Positions 23,080 to 33,845 of a stretch of DNA of 64,000 bases are shown piece by piece. Positions within the stretch are counted from its first letter, which is position 1, and every line of letters begins with the position of its first letter. Below the pieces are notes generated by a model. That model was not told the DNA's origin, did no database searches, and saw only the letters and a list, made by a program, of their open reading frames with translations. Both the position numbers and the translations under genes were made by a program. The stretch is from Calliopum simillimum (Eukaryota; Arthropoda; Insecta; Diptera; Lauxaniidae), in assembly GCA_951812925.1 (NCBI GenBank), contig OX638370.1:23985964-24049963 (forward strand), given 5' to 3'.

Positions 23080-24560
23080 ACTTTAAATTTTAGAGCAGAA
23101 GTATCCAATAACTCAAAACTCGGTAAAACTAACTTAAAAGTTTTTCAATTGAACGGTCCGATATAAGAAACCTATAGGTAAATGTTTCTTTAAAGAAATG
23201 TTGGTCTTTCGTATATAATCCACAAAAAGTTTCAAATAGGCAATAAATAAGTTGAAACAATTAGAACTTTGTATATAAATCTAGATTGCGCAATTTAGCG
23301 CATACAGTTTTTTTCCCCTTATTGTTATTACCAATCTCACAGATAATAACCATTGAATATGTTAACGAAAAGATATCTATTTAAGTAAATAAATAAATCC
23401 ATAGATTAGCACCTCTTTCCGTTGTTGTGTTTCTTGGAGATGTTGTTGATGGCTTTCAGTCAGCTTTGCTGCTGTTGTTGTATTGATGAATTCAAAAGCT
23501 CTTGCCTGTCTGTTGTTGTTATTGATATTGCCGCAATTGTTATTGTTGAATTGGAAACTTTTTTACTAAACCACAACAAAAAAACGATTCTCATTCACTA
23601 AACAATTTTCAACTTTTCGACGGGCGTTTGGATTTTTTATTTTATTTATCTTCTTTTTTCGTTACTCCGCCGTTTTTTTCTTATTTCGTTTTGTATTTTC
23701 TTTTGATTATGCTATTTAAATGAGAGACTTTACCACTTTTCTATAGCTCGTCGTATATGGTAAAAGATTGCATGACGTCATAAAATGCCGGTTAAATTTT
23801 TTCTTTCTGATATTTTCTTGCTCTTTCGCTCACACTACTGTATTTAGCGGATATATTGCGTTCCTTATCTGGCTTTCTTTGCTATTTCTCGATTATTTTT
23901 GTTTTTTTTTTTTTCTTCTCAACTGACTTTTTTCAGACTCAATATTGTTGTCGTTGTTGTTGGTTGGTTGCTATTGCTCAAGTTTATTGGAAATTTATTT
24001 TTATTTGTTGTTGTTTGTGCTTGGCTACATACGCGATACACGCGATTTTTTATCTTATAAATTTTTCGCTCTTGTACATTTATATTTTATCTCAACATAT
24101 GCCACGGTATGTAGGGTACAAGCAGATTTTGTTGTTTCTCAAATTATTTTAATAAAATTTCAAATAAATTGCGTAAATTCCGCCAGAATGTACAATTTAT
24201 GTTCACGCAAACTTTTCTTTAAATTTCCTACTTGGGTTTTCTGCTTTGAATTTTCCTCTACTGTTGCTAAAAGAAAATTTTTTTTTTATTCACGCTCCGT
24301 TTTATTTTTAAATATTTTTTTTTTTTTGGAAATATCTTAATTTTACACGCGCGTTTTTGCCTTTCTACTTTTTTTGTATTTTCTTTCTCTTTATTATTTA
24401 TTTATTTTTATTTGATTTGCTCCACTATACACACGAACACATCTTATTATTTCCTTTACTATTTTTTTTCTTTACTTTGGGCAGCAGAAAAAACCAATAA
24501 AAAATAAACACACACACACGCTCTTTTGTTGTCGGTCGTCGTCGTCGACGTCTTCTTCAC
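23080..24560. other. T-rich stretch, no gene recognised
   Basis: TTG/CTG-rich microsatellite-like sequence at 23420-23560 and long T-runs. If the promoter candidate at 24647 is real, this would be 5' untranslated or intronic sequence on the minus strand. No splice donor was convincing. Confidence 0.4.
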
Positions 24561-24599
24561 CGTTTTCTCGCAACACGTCTCGCTCACTGGGATATGCAG

Positions 24600-24660
24600 T
24601 AACGAAATTCAAAATGCTGTGCAGTGCTCGACGCCTGTTCACAGACTGATTGGTAAATAA
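24600..24660 (-). promoter_or_regulatory. Candidate fly core promoter, initiator plus bridge motif
   Basis: On the minus strand an initiator ATCAGTC places a start at A, position 24647. CGAGC then falls exactly at +18 to +22, the position and sequence (CGANC) of bridge element I of Drosophila core promoters. The second bridge part, WGT at +30 to +32, is only partly matched (AGC). The sequence downstream is CG-richer than its surroundings (GCGAGACG, CGTCGACGACGACG), as in fly 5' leaders. No gene product was identified downstream in the window. A chance match is possible because both motifs are short. Confidence 0.35.
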
Positions 24661-25444
24661 TTTCGAAAACTCTCACAAGCCATACACTGCTACTGCTGCT
24701 GCTGCCGCTACGCAGAGACACGATATAAAATACACAAAAAACAATAACAACACAATAGAGTAGGTACGACGAAACAAAGATACCGCACGACCAAGTTCAA
24801 CGAATACAACTGCAGCAGGAATAGGCGAATACGAACAGACATAGCGAAATCTTAGCACGTCGTCTACGTTGTTTGCCTTCTTCTGCGCGTCTCTTCAACG
24901 GGGGTATGAAGAGTACAAACTATTGCTATTATACTCACGAAGACAATGCGTGTGAGTGAGATGCAATATGCCGAAAAGACAAAAAAGCATTTTTTTTCTT
25001 CTCGACTCGGAAGGAAAAGTTTAATTTTTCGACCAGAAAAACATATGGTATCAACAAATAACAGAGAATGCAGCGAAAAAAAGAGCGCGAGCGTAAAAGA
25101 CAACAATGTTTGGTCTCTTTTTTTGTCACTTTGCCACAAAAATAAGCAGCAGTAAGCATCGTTAGTGTTTTTGTTCCAACGAGTATGTAACGAATAATTT
25201 GGTTGACTCCAGCTAATGGCGAAGAGAGTGTGTCAAATTGGAAAATTTCGCCTGAGAGTTATTTGCTTTTTACTCTTAATTTGATTTCCTATTGGAAGTG
25301 CGTATTTGGCTCTCCCCCAAAAGCAACAAATGTTTGAAAGTACAAAATGTAACGATTAATTTTAATCAGTTTGGGCTTATCTTCCTTTCATTTGCTAAGT
25401 ATTTGTTTGAATATTTGATTGCGACTTTTGAGCACTTAGTTTTC

Positions 25445-26172
25445 TATACCCTACACCGAGGGTATATTAATTTTGTCCTTCCGTTTGTAACGCAGAGAGG
25501 GAGGCGTGGCAGATATAGAAAGTTATGTGTATACTTGATCAGCGTCACCTCCTGAGTCGATATAACCATGTCCGTCTGTCTGGCTGTGCGTAGAAATACA
25601 GTTTTTGAGAAAACTATGCAAGATAACTCAATGAAATTTGTTACACTGCCTTTGTCGTCAAAGTTATCGCTTTGAATTGAAAATGAGCGAAATCGGTTAA
25701 CGAACACGCCTACCGCCCATACAAAAAATGCAACTTTAGGAGTATTTTTCACTACAATGCAACCAAAATAATTATAAATACTAGGAATGGTTAGCGCAAC
25801 TCTGAGCAAAAACTATGCGAATTCGAGCAAGAAGGCGTGGCACCTCACATATAAGCAAAAACTTTAAAACGGTACACTGAAAACGTGTTTTGAGACAAAC
25901 CTTCTAAATTTCGCACGATACATAAGAACTATAAATGCAAGCTCTAAGCAAAAACTTGGTGTACTCGGAAAAGAGGGAGTGGCACCTCCCTTATAAGCAA
26001 AAGCTTCAACATTTATATTGAAAACGTTTTTTAAGACAATCCTTTTAAATTTCATGCAAGCTCAGGTTGAACTCGGACAAGAGGACGTGCCACCTCCTAT
26101 ATAAACAAAATTTTCAAAATAGTGCAGGGTATTTAATGTTTAGCCAGGCCAAAGGTAGCACCCTTACTAGTT
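25445..26172 (+). repeat. Family A interspersed repeat, copy 1
   Basis: It starts with TATACCCTACACCGAGGGTA, a near-palindrome, then TTTTGTCCTTCCGTTTGTAAC. It ends in GGTATTTAATGTTTAGCCAG, then GCCAAAGGTAGCACCCTTAC. In between are tandem monomers of about 110-120 bp, each with the landmarks GCGTGGCACCTC, ATATAAGCAAAA, AACTATAAATGCAAGCTCT and AGCAAAAACT. Four further copies lie in the window, at 33846-35187, 40131-40987, 44011-44891 and 47732-48612. There is no coding capacity. Organisation resembles non-autonomous DNA elements with internal tandem repeats; the superfamily is not established here. Confidence 0.75.
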
Positions 26173-26342
26173 AAATTTGTAGGTTTTCAAAAAAAAGAGA
26201 ACAAAAAATTAAAAAAGAGTTCTGTGATTAATAAGCCAACCCGTTTCGCGAAAAGGCAAATCTTTAACATTTCTTCCAAATCTGTTCCAAAGGCTTACGA
26301 AGAATACTGTTATCTTAATTTTGACAAAAATTACTTTTTCAC

Positions 26343-28180
26343 TTATTTTTTATAGAAATAGAACTTGAAAATGCAATCGTCAGTGTTGATTTGCAGAAAA
26401 AGAGAAGGTAAGATGGATGGTGGAAAAGAAGGGTAGTGCCGTTGAAAATTCTTCTTGAATCTACATACTAATATCACAGCTGTCGGAAAAAACGCCCGCA
26501 TAGAGATTGTTCCACAACTTAATCGTGCAATCAAAGAACGTTCTACCCCATGGTGCGATGTTTTACTAAAGACCGTTGCAACGCAACAGGGATGGGCCTG
26601 ATGAGACGCCTGAGTGCTGCGAGAGAATATATGAACTGCTGAAACCAGCTCATGAATTTCTCTAGAGCACATCCCTTTGCAATATCTATAATGAAAGGTA
26701 ACACACCCAACGCTATGATGTTGTATGAGGGAGCCCATAGACGATACTACATCTTCATCGCCTATCAACTTCATCACAAGACATTGAACTCTTCTAGCAG
26801 CTTGAAATTATTTTTGGAGCCCTGACAAAAATGTGTGAGTTGTACTCTAGATTAAGACTTATAAAGGCGGAATAGACTCTGCGGAGGTCAAGAGGAGTGA
26901 AGTACTCATTCCTTACACAGTTTGAAATAACCAAAGCTTCTTTCGACACACCAAATACATGATATGTTCATATCACGTCAACCTGAATCGATATATCAAG
27001 AGTTACTAATCTCATGTTGTCTTTGCCGGTCATATTAAAAGGTGGAGGGTACAAGTTACTCGGCTGTGAGACAACAGACAGCATTGGATTTTGGTAGAGT
27101 TAAATTCAGCTCTATTACCATTTGATTACCGTTTGAGTACATTTAAGAGCGTGTCATTCATACACCACCTGTTTCTCTAAACCTCCACAGAGCTTGGAGG
27201 CTTTTTTAAACAATACAAATAACAAATGCTGCTGTCATTTGCAAAGAGGTGGATTGGATTAATGCTCGATGATAGAAGGTCGTCAATAAAAACAAGGATA
27301 AGAGACGGGGATAGGACGGAACTTTAGAGAACTCCAGCGTTAATGGAATATTAGATGTGAAACCGTCCAGCAAAACACGTATGGAATGGACACTGCATAA
27401 ATTCGTAGTTCAAAGAGCGAAGGAATCAGCGACGTCACATACAATAAGTTTTTTTACGAGCGCACCATTTCACACTCGCTCAAAAGCTTTAGAAATAACT
27501 AGAGAAATGTTCATACTTTCAGGGGAATGTGGACAGATTAAACCCACCTCTCAATGACGAAAGTCATTAAGTCTCCGGTAGAGTGAGCTCTGTGGAACCC
27601 ATATTGGCGATCATTAAGTAGTTCGATGTGCTCTAGATAATTCTGAAAGTGAAAGTTCATAGCGTTCTTCATAACTTTGGAGAGCGCTGAGCATAATGCA
27701 ATGTGCAAATAATTATTAGGGTTAGACACTGACTGAACACTGGCAACCTTCCAATATGATGGAATTTCAACATAAGTATAGGAAATGCAAAAAAGATTGC
27801 GTAATAGGCAAGCCATTGTAGAGGAACACTATCTCAATGCATGGGATGATATGCCAGTCTGGCCTGATGCTTTATTAATATTGAGCTTAGCAAGGTACTT
27901 TTTCACCATCTTAGTTTGAAAGTAGAGATGCTTGACGTAGCCGACGACTGATTGATATCAGCGAGTGTAGCATCCTTAGAGATTAGCTTCATCAACGGGA
28001 TCAACGAATATTTGACCGTTCATAAAATGAGTTGGAATAGGCGACGAAGACTTATTCTTCACTCTTCTAACAAACAACCAAAAGCTGTTGCTTGTAGAAG
28101 GATTCTCTTGCGCACATCGAGCTCGAAAAGATGCTTTTTACGCTGATTTGTGCGACTACAGGGATTTCTAGTCTAATTGA
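26343..28180 (-). pseudogene. Decayed non-LTR retrotransposon, ORF2 reverse transcriptase
   Basis: Reading from 28180 down to 26343 on the minus strand, frames shift repeatedly but recognisable LINE ORF2 blocks appear in order: a linker with SFWLFVRRVKNK, then LNINKASGQTGI, PSYWKVASVQSV, LSKVMKNAMNF and LNDRQYGFHRAHSTGDLM (27538-27816), then a motif A remnant reading ISKAFERV, a motif B remnant, and FAND where the catalytic FADD/YADD would be. The 3' part (26343-26777) matches the usual C-terminal region of these proteins. Multiple stops, shifts and the loss of a catalytic aspartate show it is dead. It is a different, older family from the LINE at 54790-58815. Exact clade not determined. Confidence 0.75.
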
Positions 28181-30190
28181 TGCGTTACATTACTTTAACT
28201 TAATTTATTCCTGCTTTGATATTTTTCATCATGTCCGCCTAGGTGAAATGTATACAAAAAATTAAGAAAACCTAGAAATAGTTTTTGGGCCAACTTTTAT
28301 TTCATTCTTGACACTGAATATGGTTGAAGTTGAAATAGTAATTCGGTTTTTTATGCCAATATTTTATCAAATTTCTTTTTTCTGGAATTTTTTAACGGAG
28401 AATCGGAATTTTTTGAATTTTTTGACCTCGTGAGGGTCGACTATGCACCAAATTTTTTTTTTTTTTAAGCATATTTAGAGGGAATCAGACATAACTAACC
28501 ATTCCAGCGTTTAGAAATTTTAATATTAAAAGCAATATCCAAACATTAAACATTTTTTCGTTTTACAGAATATTCTAGCACGATGGTAAGACTGCTCCGG
28601 AAAACCTTCGACAATTTCTCTCTTCGCTGCCTGTGTGTAACTCTTTAAAGGCGCCGCTAGTAGTAATGCATTGATAATGATGGGCCCGTTGTTATTTAAA
28701 CTTTTTCTTTCATTGAGCGGCGATGATTTTCCCTCAATTCTCTTGTATGCACTGGCTCTCTTCTTTACAAAATAATTCTACTGAAAATTTCATTTCATTT
28801 AGGCAAATATTTAGAACTAACAATTCTCATACAGGCGACGGCCTAAAGCAAATTGTAAACAATACCTTGCGGGGGCGAATTTTTTCTGTTTTTTTAATTC
28901 AATTTGATTTTCTATGGTTTTTCCTGTACTCAGTTGTTCGTACTGTGAGTGCATACAGTGGCGCCAATTTAATTAGCACCATTGCAAGTATGGAATTTCT
29001 TTAACTGACTAAGTAAAGAAAAAGTATTTTCTTTTATCTTTTGTTGGTTTACAAGGTTAAAGTAAAGAATCAGACGTCTTCATAAGATATCTGTACAGAA
29101 AAGTTTTTACACATAGATATGATGACAGCAAATGATAATGATAATGATGCCACCATGTTTCACTTTAAATTAATCGAACTCTTTTCAATGTTAATTTTTG
29201 AATTTCCCAAAAATTATTTTAATGATAAAACTATCAACATGATGCCTCTGTGTATTCGTCATAATTAATGATTGTTGTGTTAAAGAAAAATCATGTGTTC
29301 TCATTTCTAATGCATTGAGGAAATTATTTTTAATACCTTGTGTGGGGGTTATTTTTGTTCGTTTTTCATATTTCAAATGATTGGGTTATTTTTGGAAGCC
29401 AAAAAAAAAATTTTAAATAAAAAAATTATGGGCAGATAATTCAAATCGGAAGAATTTTCGAAAAAAAAAAATTACCCAGAGATAATTAAACTGAACAGCA
29501 AGTTATAGAATGTGATTTCTAATTGGAATTATTGCTTTTACTATAAGTATATATTTTTCACAAGTGTGAAAAGAATTGTCGATTTGAAAAAAGTTTTACA
29601 TACCTAAAAACATATCTACATAAATGATTAAATCGTGAGGAAAAGTTATTTGCACGATAATAATGTTTTGAGCAAAATTCTTAAGATATCTAGCAAAATA
29701 AAACTGCTTTACAGTGCAGTTCCCTTGGGTAATTTTGACACTTTTATCTTAGTTCCAACTTTTGAATTGGGTACCCGTCTAAAAAAAAAACAGATAAATT
29801 CAAAAAACCGAATGATTCGTTTTGTCGAAAATTTTTTTTTTTTTTGTTTTGAAAATCATTTAAAAGGCTCTTCTTAAGAAAAAACTAGGTATCATAAGTC
29901 TGATTATTTTTTTTTTGTTTTGTGATAAGAAAAATATTCTTTCTAATATCAGGAATATGTGCGCGGAATAGGCTGATCAAGCGTCTTGAACTTTCCGGTA
30001 CAATCCTGTTTTTCGCGCTCGTATTTCGTGTTTAAAAACTTGCCGGAAATATCTCAAGTATTTACAAAAGCCCTGGAAATGTCCCGGATTTATGTTGGGC
30101 GCATTCGTTTTCTTCTAAAACAATTTTAGTTTAACATTTTCTCGAAAATTTTGGTTTCCTTTCCTTGATCATGTAATACAGTGTTCTCAA
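28180..30190. other. AT-rich sequence, no gene recognised
   Basis: A CG-richer patch at about 28560-28760 contains no recognisable frame. Related short blocks ACCTTGCGGGGGCGAATTTT (28862) and ACCTTGTGTGGGGGTTATTT (29334) suggest a shared minor repeat. Nothing else supported. Confidence 0.45.
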
Positions 30191-30204
30191 ATCTTCAATT
30201 TAGA

Positions 30205-30330
30205 TACTAAAAAAATATATACATTAAAATATATATATTAAAAATATAATATATATTAAAAATAAAATATATATATTAAAAATAAAATATATATATTAAG
30301 AATAAAATATATATATTAAAATGTTTGTAG
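30205..30330. repeat. AT-rich short tandem repeat (AAAATATATATATTAAGAAT-like)
   Basis: About four to five units of roughly 23 bp made of A/T only, immediately upstream of the 7-bp array. Confidence 0.7.
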
Positions 30331-30519
30331 TTATATAGTGGAAATAGAACTATATGTTGCTTTATAAAGACGCACGTTTATAAAATATATTTTTCCTATA
30401 ACGGATTGGGCCATCAAGAAAATGGTCAGCGTATCATAGACAAAGAAATCAGAGACCATATAATAACGAAAAACATAAAAGACAGATCATAGGCAAGATT
30501 CCATAAAGGACAGATCATC

Positions 30520-31650
30520 GATCAGATACTATGGACTATAGATCATAGACCATAGACCATAGACCATAGACCATAGACCATAGACCATAGACCATAGACC
30601 ATAGACCATAGACCATAGACCATAGACCATAGACCATAGACCATAGACCATAGACCTTAGACCATAGACCATAGACCATAGACCATAGACCATAGACCAT
30701 AGACCATAGACCATAGACCATAGACCATAGACCATAGACCATAGACCATAGACCATAGACCATAGACCATAGACCATAGACCATAGACCATAGACCATAG
30801 ACCATAGACCATAGACCATAGACCATAGACCATAGACCATAGACCATAGACCATAGACCATAGACCATAGACCATAGACCATAGACCATAGACCATAGAC
30901 CATAGACCATAGACCATAGACCATAGACCATAGACCATAGACCATAGACCATAGACCATAGACCATAGACCATAGACCATAGACCATAGACCATAGACCA
31001 TAGACCATAGACCATAGACCATAGACCATAGACCATAGACCATAGACCATAGACCATAGACCATAGACCATAGACCATAGACCATAGACCATAGACCATA
31101 GACCATAGACCATAGACCATAGACCATAGACCATAGACCATAGACCATAGACCATAGACCATAGACCATAGACCATAGACCATAGACCATAGACCATAGA
31201 CCATAGACCATAGACCATAGACCATAGACCATAGACCATAGACCATAGACCATAGACCATAGACCATAGACCATAGACCATAGACCATAGACCATAGACC
31301 ATAGACCATAGACCATAGACCATAGACCATAGACCATAGACCATAGACCATAGACCATAGACCATAGACCATAGACCATAGACCATAGACCATAGACCAT
31401 AGACCATAGACCATAGACCATAGACCATAGACCATAGACCATAGACCATAGACCATAGACCATAGACCATAGACCATAGACCATAGACCATAGACCATAG
31501 ACCATAGACCATAGACCATAGACCATAGACCATAGACCATAGACCATAGACCATAGACCATAGACCATAGACCATAGACCATAGACTATAGACCATAGTC
31601 CATAGACCATAGACCATATACCATAGACCATAAAAGACTGTTCATAGACC
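30520..31650. repeat. Long, nearly pure 7-bp satellite (ATAGACC)n
   Basis: About 155 copies of ATAGACC run for 1.1 kb. In the body only one substitution was seen (CCTTAG at about 30655). Variants cluster at the edges: CTATAGATC at 30535-30543 and ATAGTCC / ATATACC at 31590-31625. Because 7 is not a multiple of 3, the reverse strand is open in all three frames and each yields the same heptapeptide, MVYGLWS; the forward strand has TAG in all frames. The three long overlapping open frames on the minus strand are therefore artefacts of the repeat. Confidence 0.95.
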
Positions 31651-31799
31651 ATATATTCTAAGCCATTACTTTTGTTTTCTACAGTTAATGTCAAAAGCGG
31701 GAAAATTAAAGTTTTTCATCCCATTCCTCCATTTGCTTTTTTTATGACAATTATCGAAAATCGCGGGAGTGCCACTTGGTTTTCAATGTCTTCTTTACC

Positions 31800-31985
31800 A
31801 CACACTAAAAACTATAACTTATTTTTCTTACTTTTGGTTTCTTTTAGTATTGATAAGTTTAAAATCTATACCAAAAAAGTATGAAATTTATTCCAAAATA
31901 GTTTAAAATTAATACTTTTTTTTGACATTGTTCCATATAAATACTTGCTGGTTTTAAAATTAAACTAAAATTTTAACATAGCAGC
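31800..31985 (-). repeat. Family D MITE-like repeat, copy 1
   Basis: The reverse complement matches 45888-46050 and the flanks of the insertion at 38005-38698: AATTTTAGTTTAATTTTAA, AAAGTATTTATATGGAACAA, ACTATTTTGGAATAAATTTC and CAATACTAAA then AGAAACCAAAAGTAAG. One edge carries CACACTAAAAA, related to CACAGTAAAAA at the other end in sister copies, so short terminal inverted repeats are likely. Non-coding. Confidence 0.55.
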
Positions 31986-33415
31986 TTTAAGTCCTATTAA
32001 ATTTCTGGATGGGTTCAACATTGTACTTCCTGTCTTAAATGCTTTGATTTTTAAGCGCGTTTAGCTCTTTAAGTGGTAGTCACGTTTCCTGTGGAATATT
32101 GCATATAAACATATGCTTTTGGTGACAATGTATCATCGCTATGCGACTGTCCTTTTATTTTTACACAACTCTTTTGAATTGCACTCCTTATAATAATTTT
32201 TTGAAAATCTTTTAAGAAATGCAAAAGTTAATAAATAATTAAAAAAAAGTTACGCACCCAAAGTAAACTGGACTCTTTAAGATTTAGGTATAGAACATAA
32301 AACAAAACTCGTTTCATTTCTAAAAGACCAACAGGCAGACAGTTGGACGGACAGTTAAACAGAGACACAGATATATCTATAGGCACGCTGACTAAGCCAA
32401 GACACAAAAAAAAAAAAAAAAAATAAACAAAAAATTCTAAAAGGAAAAGGCTGCTCAAATCCAATAAGACTTTAAGTAGAACGGGGCAACATGCCACACA
32501 AATATCGCGTGCATTGTTACGTTTTTCGAAATGTAACCGGTTATAAGGTATATAAATCAATGTTATAGTTTTCATGTTCTTTTTGGCGAGATATTTTTTT
32601 TTGCTTTTTCAGACACACCAAACCACCGAGAGAGACGACTGGTAGATATACCTACCACACAAATTAAGTTTTATTCGTTTTTAGTCAGTTTGTCTATTAA
32701 TATGATTTAACTATCAACACCACAATCTAATTAACCCTTATCAGACAAACTCTCTCACTGCCGCTAGGCAAATTATATTTGTCTGCTAATTAGAAACAAT
32801 TGGTTAATTGGAATATCACTTGGTGTACCTATTGGAAAAAAAACAATTTCTTATTAAAACTGATGGTAGGTTCGGGCTTTACTTCTTTTTATATGCATAT
32901 TTAAGAAATAAAAATATGAGAAATTTCCATTAAGACACGGCCAGGAGAGTAGATATTTCGTGAAATACCACACACGACGAGAAAAAATTTACACTGAGCA
33001 TTGAGAGCATTGGCTCTGCATCGAATGATTGACCGTTCGTAATATATGGGCAGATAATCATACTAATTTTTATGTTCTTTTTCGAAAAACTTTCTCAAAT
33101 GCTTTTTTAATACTAGGACCAGAGAATTATGTGTTGATTTCTGACTGTTTCGAGATTTGGCTCAATCACGTGTTTTACTACATAAAAATAAAATTACTGC
33201 TGACGAGATTTATTATAAATCTCCGTATAAACCTCAAGTTTTCAAATCGAAAAATTTAAATTTTTTTCGGGACTTCCAGAGGGAAAACTTTTTAGCTTAG
33301 AGCAATTAGAAAAAAACTAAAAATGTATGAAATTAACACTTTTCAAGGACTTTGGAAATTCAAAAACTGTCAAAAAACACTGCTTTTTGTTCAGGTCCAT
33401 AAAGTGAGCCATACA
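31985..33415. other. AT-rich sequence, no gene recognised
   Basis: No coding region, RNA gene or paired termini recognised. Confidence 0.5.
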
Positions 33416-33417
33416 TA

Positions 33418-33845
33418 CGGTGACCATTTATTTGAAACTGAAATACAGAACACAAAAAAAAAAAAAAAAAGGAATGCTATTTGTATTTACTTTTTATCGT
33501 TTTTCAATGTATTGTAAGCCAAATTTTCCCACGACCAACCGCAAAGCGGAAACGTAATTTACAGAAAATTTTTCCAATAAACCTTGGGTCTAAGATCAAT
33601 ATCAAGCTCCTACTTTTAACGAGAAGTTTTTTGTATCATGACATATATCAATCATTGGTTTGTCAGCTATCTGAATCTATTTTTTTCAATAACGATTTTT
33701 AATATTCAGGCCGAGTTTTGAACCGGTTTTCTTGAAAAGTAGTTGAAAATGCTGAAAACTTTTATTGATTGAAATTGAAAAAACACTTTTAATGCGAAAA
33801 TGATTTTTGACATTTGTTATAAAACAAATTTTTATTTTTCTGGTA
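33418..33845. mobile_element. Truncated second copy of the hAT-like element
   Basis: It begins with TACGGTGACCATTTATTTGA and follows 21259-21850 closely: GAAATACAGAACACAAAA, CCAAATTTTCCCACGACCAA, TCTAAGATCAATATC, TATATCAATCATTGGTTT and TGACATTTGTTAT. The right end with the subterminal repeats is missing, and the copy runs directly into the family A repeat. Confidence 0.7.

Larger units (their letters stand above)
20970..23080 (+). repeat. Diverged tandem duplication, copy 2, interrupted by an hAT-like element
   Basis: 20970-21258 and 22880-23080 are the two halves of a second copy of 20470-20886. The break falls exactly at the 8-bp target duplication of the element at 21259-22879. No coding function was recognised in either copy. 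Confidence 0.7.

Noticed and set aside
24673..25159. Overlapping frames of 60-90 codons on both strands near the promoter candidate
   Set aside because: All are low-complexity or hydrophobic translations of T-rich and CAG-rich DNA; three frames overlap and none has a recognisable motif.
30520..31650. Telomeric repeat
   Set aside because: ATAGACC is not a known telomere unit, flies lack short telomeric repeats of the TTAGG type, and the array is internal with ordinary DNA on both sides.
30529..31694. Three overlapping long minus-strand frames (345-362 codons) encoding MVYGLWS repeats
   Set aside because: All three frames give the same heptapeptide because the DNA is a stop-free 7-bp repeat; there is no independent coding evidence.
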